Of a stretch of DNA of 64,000 nucleotides, positions 25,712 to 34,783 are shown piece after piece. Both the position numbers and the translations under genes were made by a program. Every line of letters starts with the position of its first letter. Positions within the stretch are counted from its first letter, which is position 1. This stretch comes from Paenibacillus ginsengihumi DSM 21568 (GTDB lineage Bacteria > Bacillota > Bacilli > Paenibacillales > NBRC-103111), in contig NZ_KB905553.1 of NCBI RefSeq assembly GCF_000380965.1, positions 78,102-142,101 of the forward strand, given 5' to 3'. The notes beneath the pieces are model-generated. The model was not told where the DNA came from, ran no database searches, and saw nothing but the letters and a program-made list of their open reading frames with translations.

Positions 25712-27688
25712 ATGTCACAGCAATTGGGGAAATACCGCAATGCCAACGGGAAGGGATACATCCTGCTGATTGCGCTGCTGGTCGCCGTTGCGGCGTTAGG
25801 CGCGCTCGCTTATGGTTGGGCCAGCAAAGGAAAAGTCGGTTCTGTGGGAACGGAGCCGCATGTCGGCAAGCCGCAGGAGCTGAAGCAGGTTCAGACGGTC
25901 CAGGAGCCGAAGGACGCCTACGACCTGATCGTGGTCGGAACCGATCCGGAGGGCGTAGCGGCTGCCGTGTCCGGTGCGCGCAACGGGCTCAAGACGCTGC
26001 TCATCGACGGCCGGGACCGCGAGGTGCTGGGCGGGCTTATGACGCTCGGCTGGCTCAACAGTCTGGATATGAACTATGCGCCGGACCGGGGGCTGCTGCA
26101 GTCGCGTGAAATTTTGAACCAAGGCTTGTTTACGGAATGGTATGCCAAGATCGAGGGCGATTCGTTCGACGTGACGACGGCGGCCAACGCATTCAACGAC
26201 ATGGTTGCCAAGGAAAGCAATATCGATGTCGTGCTCATGGCGAAGAAAATGGAGCCTGTCGTGGATAATAGCGGAGGAGAGGCTGTAATTACCGGGCTGG
26301 CGGTCACGCTGGCGGACGGCAGCGAGCGGACGATATCCGCCAAAGCGGTCATCGACGCGACGCAGGACGCCGACATTGCCGCGGCGGCAGGCGTGCCGTA
26401 TACATACGGCCGCGAGGATCTGGGCGATAAGCAGGCGAGAATGGCCGTCACGCTCGTCTTCCGGCTCAAGAACGTGACGCCGGACGTATGGAAGAAGATG
26501 CAGCAGCGGGCTTGGAACGACAACGACGACGGCACCGGCGCGAATGAAATGAGCATCTGGGGATATAAGGACATGAAGGATTACCCCCCGGCCAATAAGG
26601 AACGCGTCGCCATGCGCGGACTCAACGTCGGGCGGCAGAACAACAACACGATTTTGATCAACGCGCTGCAAATTTTCGGCATCGACGGAACCGATCCCGC
26701 ATCGCGGGCGGAAGCGTTCGAGCTGGCCAAGAAGGAATTGCCGCTCATTGTCCAATACATGAAGGACAAGTATCCGGAGCTGTCCGGGGTTGAACTGGAC
26801 GCAACGGCTCCCGAGCTGTATGTGCGCGAGACGCGGCATATTCAGGGCGAATATCGCCTGACGATGATCGACGTGCTGGAGAACCGCGACCAATGGGATC
26901 GCATCGCCTTCGGCTCTTATCCTGTGGACATTCAGCGGCTGTCCCCGGCGGACACCGGAGCGGTCGTCTCCGTTCCGCAGCAGTACGCCGTCCCGTTCCG
27001 CAGCATCGTCCCGCAGAAGGTGGACGGGCTGCTCGTCGTCGGCCGCTCCGCGAGCTTCGATACGTTGCCGCACGGCAGCGCCCGCGTCATTCCGGTCGGT
27101 ATGGCTACCGCTCAAGCGGCCGGCGCCGCGGCGAAGCTGGCCATGGACAGCGGCATGACGTTCCGCGAGATGTCCGCTTCCAAGGAAACGATCGCCAAGC
27201 TGCAGGATACGCTGAACGCGCAGGGCATGGCGCTGAAGCCGTTCCAGTTGGAGCCTCAGCCGTTCATGAAGCATAAGTCGTACGAAGGGCTCAAGGCGGC
27301 GGTGATGCTGGGTCTGGCCACAGGCGGCTACAACAACGATTTCGCGCTCGACGCCAAGTCGAACGTGCAGCGGATGATGAATCAGCTGAACGGCATGCGC
27401 AAGGCGAAGCCCGAGGTGTTGGCCGGCGACCCGTCCGGGGCCGTTCCCAAGGGCTCCAGTCCGCAGGAGCTCGCCAAGCAGCCGATCGATCTGGAGACGG
27501 CGGCGCGCATGATCGCGCTGGTGTTCCAGGAGGAGGCGCCTCAGCAAGGAACGCTGGACAAGCTGCTGGCCAAAGGCATCATCACGCAGGAGACGACGCG
27601 TCTCATCGCGAACCGGCAGGCGCTGACGAACGGCGACACGTACTTGCTGATCAAGGACGCGTATCATGCGGCGCTTGGCGGCAAATGA
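25712..27688 (+). CDS. Membrane-anchored FAD-dependent oxidoreductase (FAD_oxidored family)
   Basis: 658 residues. N-terminal anchor (about 17-37, GYILLIALLVAVAALGALAYG), then an FAD-binding start DLIVVGTDPEGVAAAVSGARNG with the family's GxDPEG in place of GxGxxG. AKAVIDATQDADIAAAAGVPYTYG and the late FAD contact DGLLVVGRSASFD with PVGMATAQAAGAAAKLA match PF12831-type flavoproteins. The last 150 residues are helical, possibly two short repeat-like segments. Start at ATG 25712 with CGAGGTGTTAC upstream. It lies 64 bp after hemZ, so co-transcription is likely. The catalytic part would face outside if the helix is an uncleaved anchor. Substrate unknown. Confidence 0.8.
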   Translation: MSQQLGKYRNANGKGYILLIALLVAVAALGALAYGWASKGKVGSVGTEPHVGKPQELKQVQTVQEPKDAYDLIVVGTDPEGVAAAVSGARNGLKTLLIDGRDREVLGGLMTLGWLNSLDMNYAPDRGLLQSREILNQGLFTEWYAKIEGDSFDVTTAANAFNDMVAKESNIDVVLMAKKMEPVVDNSGGEAVITGLAVTLADGSERTISAKAVIDATQDADIAAAAGVPYTYGREDLGDKQARMAVTLVFRLKNVTPDVWKKMQQRAWNDNDDGTGANEMSIWGYKDMKDYPPANKERVAMRGLNVGRQNNNTILINALQIFGIDGTDPASRAEAFELAKKELPLIVQYMKDKYPELSGVELDATAPELYVRETRHIQGEYRLTMIDVLENRDQWDRIAFGSYPVDIQRLSPADTGAVVSVPQQYAVPFRSIVPQKVDGLLVVGRSASFDTLPHGSARVIPVGMATAQAAGAAAKLAMDSGMTFREMSASKETIAKLQDTLNAQGMALKPFQLEPQPFMKHKSYEGLKAAVMLGLATGGYNNDFALDAKSNVQRMMNQLNGMRKAKPEVLAGDPSGAVPKGSSPQELAKQPIDLETAARMIALVFQEEAPQQGTLDKLLAKGIITQETTRLIANRQALTNGDTYLLIKDAYHAALGGK

Positions 27689-27741
27689 TGAGCGGATAAG
27701 CCCGGGTTTATTGTAAAATCCGACAAAATGCGCGCATGTGC

Positions 27742-27770
27742 TTGACTTTGGAAATTTTCGATATTAGAAT
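27742..27770 (+). promoter_or_regulatory. hisS leader promoter
   Basis: TTGACT, 17-bp spacer, TAGAAT. It would start RNA near 27777 and include the whole T-box leader. Confidence 0.75.
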
Positions 27771-27799
27771 GAACGTAATTGTACATCCCAGTTCCGATG

Positions 27800-28103
27800 A
27801 TGGGACAAAGTAGTCCGTACGTTGCATAGCCAGAGAGGGAGGACCCGGCTGCAAGCCTCCTTATGCTAAGCGGATGAACAGACCTCCCGGAGGACAATCG
27901 GCGAACCCGTATCAGCCGTGCAGTAGCCGATTGCGTCAGCGGGCGTTAACCGCGCAGAGAGTGAACGGATCGGAGCGGCTATGCATGGTCGCGACGCAAC
28001 GTTCAAATCGTGGGTGGTACCGCGGGAGCTTGGGTTGCCAAATGCATAACGGCAGCGATAACGGCCTCTCGTCCCTGATCGCATCGGGGGCGGGAGGCTT
28101 TTT
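27800..28103 (+). promoter_or_regulatory. T-box riboswitch upstream of hisS-aspS
   Basis: The T-box core GGGTGGTACCGCG (28011-28023) is present, preceded by a long structured leader with a Stem I-like region from about 27830 and AGAGAG-type motifs. The terminator is a 12-bp stem (GCCTCTCGTCCC at 28064 with GGGGCGGGAGGC) then five T bases. Uncharged tRNA would pair its CCA end with the T-box bulge and favour the antiterminator. The specifier codon could not be fixed by eye; His or Asp is expected from the genes. Left edge is approximate. Confidence 0.9.
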
Positions 28104-28136
28104 AGTATGTAACGGAAAGGAAGGAGTGACGCGCTT

Positions 28137-29390
28137 ATGAGTATTCAAAAGCCGGTCGGCACGCAGGATTTGCTGCCGGGCGCCGTGGAGAAGTGGCAGT
28201 ATCTCGAGGGCAAGGCGCGGGAGCTGTGCCGGCGTTTCAATTACCGGGAAATTCGCACCCCCGTCTTCGAGCTGACGGAGCTGTTCCAGCGCGGGGTAGG
28301 CGAGACGACCGACATCGTGGAGAAAGAGATGTATACGTTCCAGGACCGGGGCGATCGCTCGCTCTCGCTGAGGCCGGAAGGAACGGCAGGGGTCGTCAGG
28401 TCCTATGTCGAGAACAAGCTGTACGGCGAGCCGGACATCAGCAAGCTGTATTATATCGGACCGATGTTTCGCTACGAGCGCCCGCAGGCGGGACGCTACC
28501 GGCAGTTTCATCAGTTCGGCGTCGAGGCGTTCGGCTCGGAGGACCCGGCGCTCGATGCGGAGGTGATCGCGCTCGGCTATACGTTCTACCGGGAGATCGG
28601 GCTGAAGGACGTGACCGTGGAGATCAATTCCGTCGGCACGCCGGCCGTTCGCGCCAAGTACCGCGAGCATATCCAGCGCTTCTTCGCTCCGGTCAAGGAT
28701 AAGCTGTGCAAGGACTGCCAGTCCCGCTACGACCGCAATCCGATGCGCCTGTTGGATTGCAAAATCGATCAGGCGTACGGCGAAGGCGCGCCGACGATTT
28801 TGGAGCATCTCGACGAGGAATGCGCAGGACACTTCGAAGCGGTGCAGGCGCATCTGAAGGCGATGGGCATCCCGTTTCGCATCAATCCGCGGCTTGTGCG
28901 CGGACTTGATTATTACACTCACACCGCCTTCGAGTACAAGGCGGCGGGCATCGGCGCGATCGATACGATCGGCGGCGGCGGCCGATATAACGGCCTTGTC
29001 GGCCAAATCGGCGGCAACGATCGTCCCGGCGTCGGTCTCGGCCTCGGCCTGGAGCGCATCTTGCTCGTGCTCGAGGCGCAGGGCGTCGACATGCCGGCGG
29101 AGCCGCCGCTTGACGTGTATGTGATCGGCCTCGGCGAGGCCGCGGAGCGGGAGACGGTGAAGCTGCTGCAGACGCTAAGGCTGCGCGGCCTGAAGGCGGA
29201 GCGGGATTACCTCGGCCGCAAAATCAAGGCGCAGATGAAGTCCGCCGACCGGCTGAACGCCCGCTATGTCGCTATACTCGGCGACGACGAGCTGGCCCGC
29301 GGCGAGATTGCCGTCAAGTCGATGGCGACCGGCGAGCAGGAGACGCTGCCCTTGGCAGGCCTTGCCGAAGCCATCGCGGCGAAGAAATAA
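28137..29390 (+). CDS. hisS: Histidyl-tRNA synthetase
   Basis: 417 residues. Class II synthetase: QKPVGTQDLLPG start, motif 2 region MFRYERPQAGRYRQFHQFGVE, the His-specific RGLDYYTHTAFEY, and a C-terminal anticodon-binding domain (LDVYVIGLGEAA...LRGLKAERDY). The ATG at 28137 follows GAAAGGAAGGAGTGACGC. It is controlled by the T-box leader and shares its transcript with aspS. Confidence 0.97.
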   Translation: MSIQKPVGTQDLLPGAVEKWQYLEGKARELCRRFNYREIRTPVFELTELFQRGVGETTDIVEKEMYTFQDRGDRSLSLRPEGTAGVVRSYVENKLYGEPDISKLYYIGPMFRYERPQAGRYRQFHQFGVEAFGSEDPALDAEVIALGYTFYREIGLKDVTVEINSVGTPAVRAKYREHIQRFFAPVKDKLCKDCQSRYDRNPMRLLDCKIDQAYGEGAPTILEHLDEECAGHFEAVQAHLKAMGIPFRINPRLVRGLDYYTHTAFEYKAAGIGAIDTIGGGGRYNGLVGQIGGNDRPGVGLGLGLERILLVLEAQGVDMPAEPPLDVYVIGLGEAAERETVKLLQTLRLRGLKAERDYLGRKIKAQMKSADRLNARYVAILGDDELARGEIAVKSMATGEQETLPLAGLAEAIAAKK

Positions 29391-29444
29391 TTGACGTTAA
29401 ATGCTGTTCATCCATTTTCCATCACATTGGGAGGTAACTATACT

Positions 29445-31226
29445 ATGCTGCTGAAAACACATCACTGCGGCTCCCTGACAAAAGCGCATGTCGGCGAGAC
29501 CGTCACCTTGAACGGCTGGGTACAGCGCCGCCGCGACCTCGGCGGAGTGCTGTTCATCGACCTGCGCGACCGGAGCGGCATCGTGCAGATCGTATTCAAT
29601 CCGGAGTTTTCCCAGGAGGCGCATGCCATCGCCGACCGCGTTCGCAACGAATACGTGCTCGCTGTTAAGGGCAAAGTCGTCGAGCGCGACCCGGAGACCG
29701 TGAACGAGAACCTGGCGACCGGGGAGATCGAGGTGCGCATCACTGAAATCGAGATTATGAACGCCGCCAAGAACCCGCCGTTCTTCATTGAAGACGGCAT
29801 CGAGATCGACGAATCGCTGCGGCTGAAATACCGCTATCTCGACCTGCGCCGTCCGGAGATGCAGAAGACGCTGATGCTCCGCTCCAAAGCGGCCAAAATT
29901 TTCCGCGATTTCCTCGACGAGAACGGCTTCCTGGAGATCGAGACGCCGATTTTGACGAAGAGCACGCCGGAAGGCGCGCGCGATTATCTCGTGCCGAGCC
30001 GCGTGCATCCGGGCGAATTTTTCGCGCTGCCGCAGTCGCCGCAAATCTTTAAGCAGCTGCTGATGGTCGGCGGCCTGGAGCGCTATTATCAGATCGCTCG
30101 CTGCTTCCGCGACGAGGACTTGCGCGCCGACCGCCAGCCGGAATTTACTCAGGTGGACATCGAGACATCGTTCCTGTCGCAGGATCAATTGCTCGATCTG
30201 ATGGAGCAGCTCGTTGCGCGCCTGTTCAAGGAAACGGTCGGCGTCGACATTCCGCGTCCGTTCCAGCGCATCAGCTATGCCGACGCGATCGGCAAATACG
30301 GCTCCGACAAGCCGGACCTTCGCTTCGGCCTGGAGCTTGTCGACGTGACCGATCTGGTGGAGACATCGGGCGTGAAAGTATTCGCCGACGTGGCGAAGAA
30401 GGGCGGTCAGGTGAAGGCGCTGAACGCCAAAGGCTGCGCGGCGTGGAGCCGCAAGGAGATCGACGATCTGCTGCCTTTCGCCGCCCGCTACGGCGCCAAG
30501 GGCCTGGCCTGGATTCAAGTGAAGGACGGCGAATGGAAGGGGCCGATCGTCAAGTTTTTCAGCGAAGCCGAAATCGCCTCGCTCAAGGAGCGCCTTGGCG
30601 CAGAGGAAGGCGACCTGTTGCTGTTCTCCGCCGACAACAAGAAGGTGGTGGCGGACGTGCTCGGCAACCTGCGGCTGAAGATCGGCCGCGACCTCGGCTT
30701 GATCGACGAGAGCCAGTTCAAGTTCGCCTGGGTGGTGGACTTCCCGTTGCTGAGCTACGACGAGGAAGAGAAGCGCTGGGTCGCCGAACACCATCCGTTC
30801 ACGCGTCCGAAGGAAGAGGATCTCGGCTACTTCGATACGGACCCGGGGCAAATTCGCGCCCAAGCCTACGACCTGGTGCTGAACGGCTATGAGGTAGGCG
30901 GCGGCTCGATGCGGATCTACCAGCGCGAGGTTCAGGAGAAAATGTTCCAAGCGCTCGGCTTCTCCACCGAGGAAGCTTACGAAAAATTCGGCTTCCTGCT
31001 TGAAGCGTTCGAATACGGCACTCCGCCGCACGGCGGCATCGCCTTCGGCTTCGACCGGATCGTCATGCTGCTGGCCGGACGCTCCAACCTGCGCGAGACG
31101 ATCGCCTTCCCGAAGACGGCAAGCGCAACGGACCCGCTGACGGACGCACCGGGGACAGTCGACGACAAGCAGCTTGAGCAGTTGTCGATCCGCCTCGCGC
31201 TCAAACAGCCGGCGGCGAAAGCCTAA
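29445..31226 (+). CDS. aspS: Aspartyl-tRNA synthetase
   Basis: 593 residues, bacterial type. OB anticodon domain ([22 protein letters not shown]), class II motifs including [27 protein letters not shown] and [19 protein letters not shown], the GAD insertion, and motif 3 [12 protein letters not shown]. The start was moved to ATG 29445 (MLLKTHHCG) behind TTGGGAGGTAAC; the longer TTG frame from 29391 runs into the hisS stop. Whether it charges tRNA-Asn as well cannot be decided here. Confidence 0.96.
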   Translation: MLLKTHHCGSLTKAHVGETVTLNGWVQRRRDLGGVLFIDLRDRSGIVQIVFNPEFSQEAHAIADRVRNEYVLAVKGKVVERDPETVNENLATGEIEVRITEIEIMNAAKNPPFFIEDGIEIDESLRLKYRYLDLRRPEMQKTLMLRSKAAKIFRDFLDENGFLEIETPILTKSTPEGARDYLVPSRVHPGEFFALPQSPQIFKQLLMVGGLERYYQIARCFRDEDLRADRQPEFTQVDIETSFLSQDQLLDLMEQLVARLFKETVGVDIPRPFQRISYADAIGKYGSDKPDLRFGLELVDVTDLVETSGVKVFADVAKKGGQVKALNAKGCAAWSRKEIDDLLPFAARYGAKGLAWIQVKDGEWKGPIVKFFSEAEIASLKERLGAEEGDLLLFSADNKKVVADVLGNLRLKIGRDLGLIDESQFKFAWVVDFPLLSYDEEEKRWVAEHHPFTRPKEEDLGYFDTDPGQIRAQAYDLVLNGYEVGGGSMRIYQREVQEKMFQALGFSTEEAYEKFGFLLEAFEYGTPPHGGIAFGFDRIVMLLAGRSNLRETIAFPKTASATDPLTDAPGTVDDKQLEQLSIRLALKQPAAKA

Positions 31227-31253
31227 AACCGGGAGCAAAGGAGTTAACGATAT

Positions 31254-32006
31254 ATGCTGCACCAGTTTTCAAGGACTGAGCTTGCCATCGGCCCGGAAGG
31301 GCTGGAGGTGATGAAGAACAGCACGGTGGCGGTCCTCGGCATCGGCGGCGTCGGTTCGATCGCCGCCGAGGCGCTGGCCCGCACCGGCGTCGGACGGATC
31401 ATTCTGATCGACAAGGACGTCGTCGATATTACGAACGTCAACCGGCAGATTCACGCGCTGACGACAACGGTCGGTCAGCCGAAGGCGGACCTGATGCGGG
31501 ATCGGATCAAGCTGATCAATCCCGATTGCGACGCGGTTTCCTTGCGCATGTTCTATACCGAGGAGACGGCGGAGCAGCTGTTCGCATACCCGCTTGATTA
31601 TGTGCTGGATGCGTCCGATACGATCTCGTACAAAATCCACTTGATCAAGGAATGCTTGCGCCGGAAAATTCCGATCATCTCCAGCATGGGAGCGGCGAAC
31701 AAGATGGACCCGTCCCGCTTTCAGGTCGCCGATATTTCAAAGACGACGGTCGATCCGATTGCCAGGGTGATCCGCACGAAGCTGCGCAAGGAAGGGATCA
31801 AGAAGGGTGTGAAGGTCGTCTTCTCCACCGAGGAGCCGATCAAGCCGCGCACCGACGTCACGCAGCGCATCGTGCCGGAGAACGCCCCGGAAATCCGCAA
31901 GGCGCAGCAGCCGCCCGCAAGCAACGCGTTCGTGCCGCCGGTAGCCGGCCTCATCATGGTCAGCGTCGCCGTGCGGGATTTGCTGGCGAAGGCAGGCTTG
32001 AAATAA
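31254..32006 (+). CDS. tcdA: TcdA, tRNA threonylcarbamoyladenosine dehydratase
   Basis: 250 residues. E1-like ThiF-fold enzyme that cyclises t6A37 to ct6A in ANN-decoding tRNAs using ATP. Visible are the nucleotide loop VLGIGGVGSIAAEALARTG, DKDVVDITNVNRQIHA, and DASDTISYKIHLI; the family insert DPSRFQVADISKTTVDPIARV and C-terminal PVAGLIMVSVAVRDL also match. It starts 27 bp after aspS behind AAAGGAGTTAACG, the position of yrvM in B. subtilis. Confidence 0.92.
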   Translation: MLHQFSRTELAIGPEGLEVMKNSTVAVLGIGGVGSIAAEALARTGVGRIILIDKDVVDITNVNRQIHALTTTVGQPKADLMRDRIKLINPDCDAVSLRMFYTEETAEQLFAYPLDYVLDASDTISYKIHLIKECLRRKIPIISSMGAANKMDPSRFQVADISKTTVDPIARVIRTKLRKEGIKKGVKVVFSTEEPIKPRTDVTQRIVPENAPEIRKAQQPPASNAFVPPVAGLIMVSVAVRDLLAKAGLK

Positions 32007-32024
32007 CGACAGACATACAAGCAC

Positions 32025-32066
32025 AGGCATAGCTGCATCCGGGCTGACGGGCGGCTATGCCTTTTT
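32025..32066 (+). terminator. Terminator of the hisS-aspS-tcdA transcript
   Basis: AGGCATAGC pairs perfectly with GCTATGCCT, followed by TTTT. Confidence 0.88.
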
Positions 32067-32073
32067 ATACTTT

Positions 32074-32150
32074 GCACCCTGCGTTAGCGCTGGAACCCTA
32101 CGTTAGTGCAGGAACCCTGCGTTAGGGCCCGAGCTCTGCATTGGCGTTGC
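32074..32150 (-). repeat. Inverted copies of the 19-bp repeat
   Basis: Read on the minus strand this gives CTAACGCAGGGTTCC, CTAACGTAGGGTTCC and CTAACGCAGGG in 19-bp register, the same core as the array at 2341-2604. Three clear copies and one decayed copy. Confidence 0.75.
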
Positions 32151-32179
32151 CCCACTCCAGGCACACCCGCACATGAGGT

Positions 32180-32236
32180 GACGAATTCCGCAAAAATTGC
32201 AACATTTTCCGTCTCCTTCGTGTTAGAGGAAATCCG
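32180..32236 (+). repeat. AT-rich dispersed element upstream of rarA
   Basis: GACGAATTCCGCAAAAATT, GCAACATTTTCCGTCTCC, TTCGTGTTAGAGG. It aligns well with the reverse strand of 2254-2315 and less well with 23974-24021. Confidence 0.75.
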
Positions 32237-32283
32237 AATCCGCCTCGTACTCGGCAGGATGCTTTTCCAATTTCCTAGCGTGA

Positions 32284-32289
32284 TATAAT
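32284..32289 (+). promoter_or_regulatory. Likely -10 of rarA
   Basis: Perfect TATAAT. No good -35 at the expected distance. Initiation near 32296 would leave a short leader. Confidence 0.4.
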
Positions 32290-32343
32290 AGAGATGATGA
32301 GAGGCCGGAGAGCCCATTTTTGAAAAGTAAGGTTGTGACTGCG

Positions 32344-33669
32344 ATGGATTTGTTTACGCTCGCCGAGGAGCGGAGCCCGTCCGGGAAGCTGCTGGCCGAC
32401 CGGATGCGTCCGGTGACGCTGGAGGAATATATCGGGCAGGAGCATATCGTCGGCCCCGGGAAGCTGCTGCGGAGGGCGATCGAGGCCGATCAGGTGACGT
32501 CGATCCTGCTGTACGGCCCGCCCGGCACGGGCAAGACGACGCTGGCCAATATCATCTCGCACCGGACGTCCGGCATTTTCATCCGGCTGAACGCGGTGGA
32601 CGCCAGCGTGAAGGATGTGCGGGATACGATCGAGCAGGCAAAGCAGAACCGGTCGCTGTATGGCAAGAAGACGATTCTGTTCCTGGACGAGGTGCACCGG
32701 TTCAACACGTCCCGCCAGGATGCGCTGCTGCCGGCGGTGGAGCAGGGCACGATCATCTTCATCGGGGCGACGACCGAGAACCCGTTTCACCACGTAAACG
32801 GGGCGCTCATGTCGCGGTCGACTTTGTTCCAGCTGAAGCCGCTGACGCACGAGCATTCGCTGCTTGCTATGAAGAGAGCGCTGGCGGACAAGGAGCGGGG
32901 CCTCGGCTTTATGGCGTTGGAGGCCGAGGAGGAGGCGCTCGCTCATATCGCCCGCATGGCCGGCGGGGACATTCGCCGCGCGCTCAATGCGCTCGAGCTG
33001 GCTGCGCTCACGACGCCGCCGGACAAGGACGGGATCGTCCGCATTACGCCGGAGGTGGCCGAGGAATCGATTCGCCGCCCGACGGTCAAGGCCGACGAAT
33101 CGACGCAGTACGACGTGCTGTCGGCCTTCCACAAAAGCCTGCGCGGCTCCAGCGACGCTGCGCTGTTCTGGTTCCTGTACGCGGTGGAGAAGCTTGGCAT
33201 GGACCCGATGACATTCCTGCGGCGGCTGATCGTCATGACCGGCGAGGATATCGGGCTGGCCAATCCGCAGGCGATGGTGCAGGCGGTGACGGCGATGGAC
33301 GCGTACCATAAGATCGGCTGGCCGGAATCGAAATATGTGATCGCCCAAGCGATCCTGTTCGCCGTCGAGAGCCCGAAGTCCAACGCGGTCGCCATGGCGA
33401 TCGGCCGGACGATGGACGCCATGGAGCGGCTCCGCTCGGCCGAGGTGCCCCTGCACCTGCGGGACGCGCACTACAAAGGCGCGGAGAAGCTCGGCCATAC
33501 CGGCTACAAATATCCGCACGATTATCCGGGCCATTATGTCGAGCAGCAATATTTGCCCGATCCGATCCGGCACATGCGCTTGTATGAAGCGACCCGCCAA
33601 GGCATGGAGGAGCGCATCAGACAAAACCAGGAGCGGCGGCATAGCCCGGGAGGCGATCCTCCTGCTTAA
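32344..33669 (+). CDS. rarA: RarA, replication-associated recombination AAA+ ATPase
   Basis: 441 residues. RarA (MgsA/YrvN) acts at stalled forks with SSB and recombination proteins. Core starts LLADRMRPVTLEEYIGQEHIVG; Walker A GPPGTGKTT, Walker B FLDEVHRFN, sensor GATTENPFHHVN, and the C-terminal tetramerisation region (DEDIGLANPQAM-type, here GEDIGLANPQAM; GYKYPHDYPGHYVEQQYLP) are all present. Start chosen at ATG 32344; a TTG at 32320 with GGAG 9 bases upstream is a realistic alternative giving 8 more residues. Confidence 0.93.
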   Translation: MDLFTLAEERSPSGKLLADRMRPVTLEEYIGQEHIVGPGKLLRRAIEADQVTSILLYGPPGTGKTTLANIISHRTSGIFIRLNAVDASVKDVRDTIEQAKQNRSLYGKKTILFLDEVHRFNTSRQDALLPAVEQGTIIFIGATTENPFHHVNGALMSRSTLFQLKPLTHEHSLLAMKRALADKERGLGFMALEAEEEALAHIARMAGGDIRRALNALELAALTTPPDKDGIVRITPEVAEESIRRPTVKADESTQYDVLSAFHKSLRGSSDAALFWFLYAVEKLGMDPMTFLRRLIVMTGEDIGLANPQAMVQAVTAMDAYHKIGWPESKYVIAQAILFAVESPKSNAVAMAIGRTMDAMERLRSAEVPLHLRDAHYKGAEKLGHTGYKYPHDYPGHYVEQQYLPDPIRHMRLYEATRQGMEERIRQNQERRHSPGGDPPA

Positions 33670-33757
33670 GCCGGGTCTGTGAATCCGGAGTCGACATCGC
33701 GGCGCAGCCGGGCGATCTCGCCCGGCTGTTCTTCGGCATGACGGGCCATAACTGCAG

Positions 33758-33832
33758 GCCTGCTCTCGTAAGAAGCATGCTTGCTCTCATAAGAAGCATG
33801 CTTGCTTTCGTAAGAAGCATGCCTGCTAACGG
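33758..33832 (+). repeat. 21-bp tandem repeat, three copies plus a part
   Basis: Units at 33758-33778, 33779-33799 and 33800-33820 of GCYTGCTYTCRTAAGAAGC plus AT; a partial fourth unit begins at 33821 and runs into CTAACGGATCG. Confidence 0.95.
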
Positions 33833-33863
33833 ATCGTCTCGCGAATAGCTGGATGGTTGGGAA

Positions 33864-34075
33864 GGAACTCCGTATTAGTCGCCTATAATCACTATCCCGT
33901 TCGCTCAGACAAGGGAGTCGAATCCTTTTTGACCGCGCCTATAGCCACTATCCCGTTCGGTCAGACAAGGGAACGAACTCCGTATTGGTCGTCTATAGTC
34001 ACTATCCCGTTCGGTCAGACAAGGAATCGAACTTCATACTCGTCGCCAATGATCACGATCCCCGTCATTTCGCTT
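33864..34075 (+). repeat. 54-56-bp tandem repeat, about 3.5 copies
   Basis: The core CTATARYCACTATCCCGTTC begins at 33883, 33939 and 33993, each followed by GGTCAGACAAGG-type sequence and CGAACTCCGTATT. A decayed fourth copy follows near 34047. Copies differ by small indels. Confidence 0.9.
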
Positions 34076-34737
34076 GGTTCCAGTCCACATGCTTCTAGAG
34101 CACTCTCCCATTTGCTCAGATGACATTTTAGCAACTGGACATATAGATATATGCAACGCCCACGACGAGTAGGACGATCCTAAAATAACGTTTGAAGCCG
34201 GCAACTGCGAGCTGTCGACACTATAGAATGCCAGCGCCGTTATTATGGATCTGTGTCCTAAAATTCATCTTTTTTTCGTTAATCAATAATTTTCAGAAGC
34301 GAGCTGAGTGATGGAGGGAGCCGCTCGGGTCATGAGCCGGGGGCGGCATGTTCCGCTAATCGGCTGGCTAGTTATTGCCGGACAGCGTCATCAAGCTCGG
34401 TTTTCTGAGTTAAGGGGATAGTGATTATATGAACGAGACAGGGATAGAGTCGGCAGGAGCATGAAGGGGGAGGTGGTTTTTATAAAAAAAAGCACAAAAA
34501 GGAAAAATAAGGAATGATAAACAGAGGATCAGATAAAGAAACAACCAAGGGGAACTAAGTGCAAAAAGAAAAAACCGGAAGACCCGGGAATAACAATTAA
34601 GGGCCCAAAATAAAACGGAAGAACCCGGAAGGACCAAGAAATCGCCCCCTACGTGGCAAATTAACCGTTCTAGCCTGCTCCCGCACCGTATAGTTTATTA
34701 TTGAACGTTTTGCGGTTGTTTCTGTTGAATGGAAACC

Positions 34738-34783
34738 AGGGAGGTGGGCCTGCTTTCCCTCGCGGGGAAACAGGGGAAGATTG
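34738..34783 (+). promoter_or_regulatory. Structured translation start of the first CorC gene: SD, hairpin, TTG
   Basis: Strong Shine-Dalgarno AGGGAGGTGGG (34738-34748), then a hairpin (CCTGCTTTCCC at 34749 with GGGGAAACAGG at 34764), then GGAAGA and the TTG start at 34781. The SD is about 33 bases from the start in linear sequence but close if the hairpin forms. GGGGAAG just before TTG could also serve as a weak SD here. Confidence 0.55.

Larger units (their letters stand above)
33670..34737. other. 1.07-kb non-coding, repeat-rich region between rarA and the first CorC gene
   Basis: Holds a 21-bp tandem repeat, a 54-56-bp tandem repeat with an inverted fragment at 34404-34429, a stretch that can fold into a closed stem (about 34307-34395), and a purine-rich, A-rich tract (about 34460-34640). 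No open frame here has a ribosome site plus non-repetitive protein-like sequence. Confidence 0.8.

Noticed and set aside
25796-27667. 623-codon minus-strand frame opposite the FAD oxidoreductase
   Set aside because: Shadow of a real gene: Arg/His/Gln-rich, no domain, and the plus strand holds a clear flavoprotein.
29397-31262. 621-codon minus-strand frame opposite aspS
   Set aside because: Shadow of a fully conserved synthetase gene.
32007-32319. 6S RNA gene between tcdA and rarA
   Set aside because: B. subtilis has a 6S RNA in this general neighbourhood, but here the gap contains a terminator and repeat copies; no long rod with a central bubble could be drawn.
33758-33832. CRISPR array at the 21-bp repeats (also considered for 41471-41647)
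   Set aside because: Copies are directly adjacent, with no unique spacers and no cas genes nearby.
33857-34123. 88-codon frame across the 54-bp repeats
   Set aside because: Composed almost entirely of repeats whose length is not a multiple of three in all copies; no ribosome site.
34425-34637. Hydrophobic 70-codon minus-strand frame
   Set aside because: Phe/Leu richness follows from the T-rich complement of the purine tract; no ribosome site seen.
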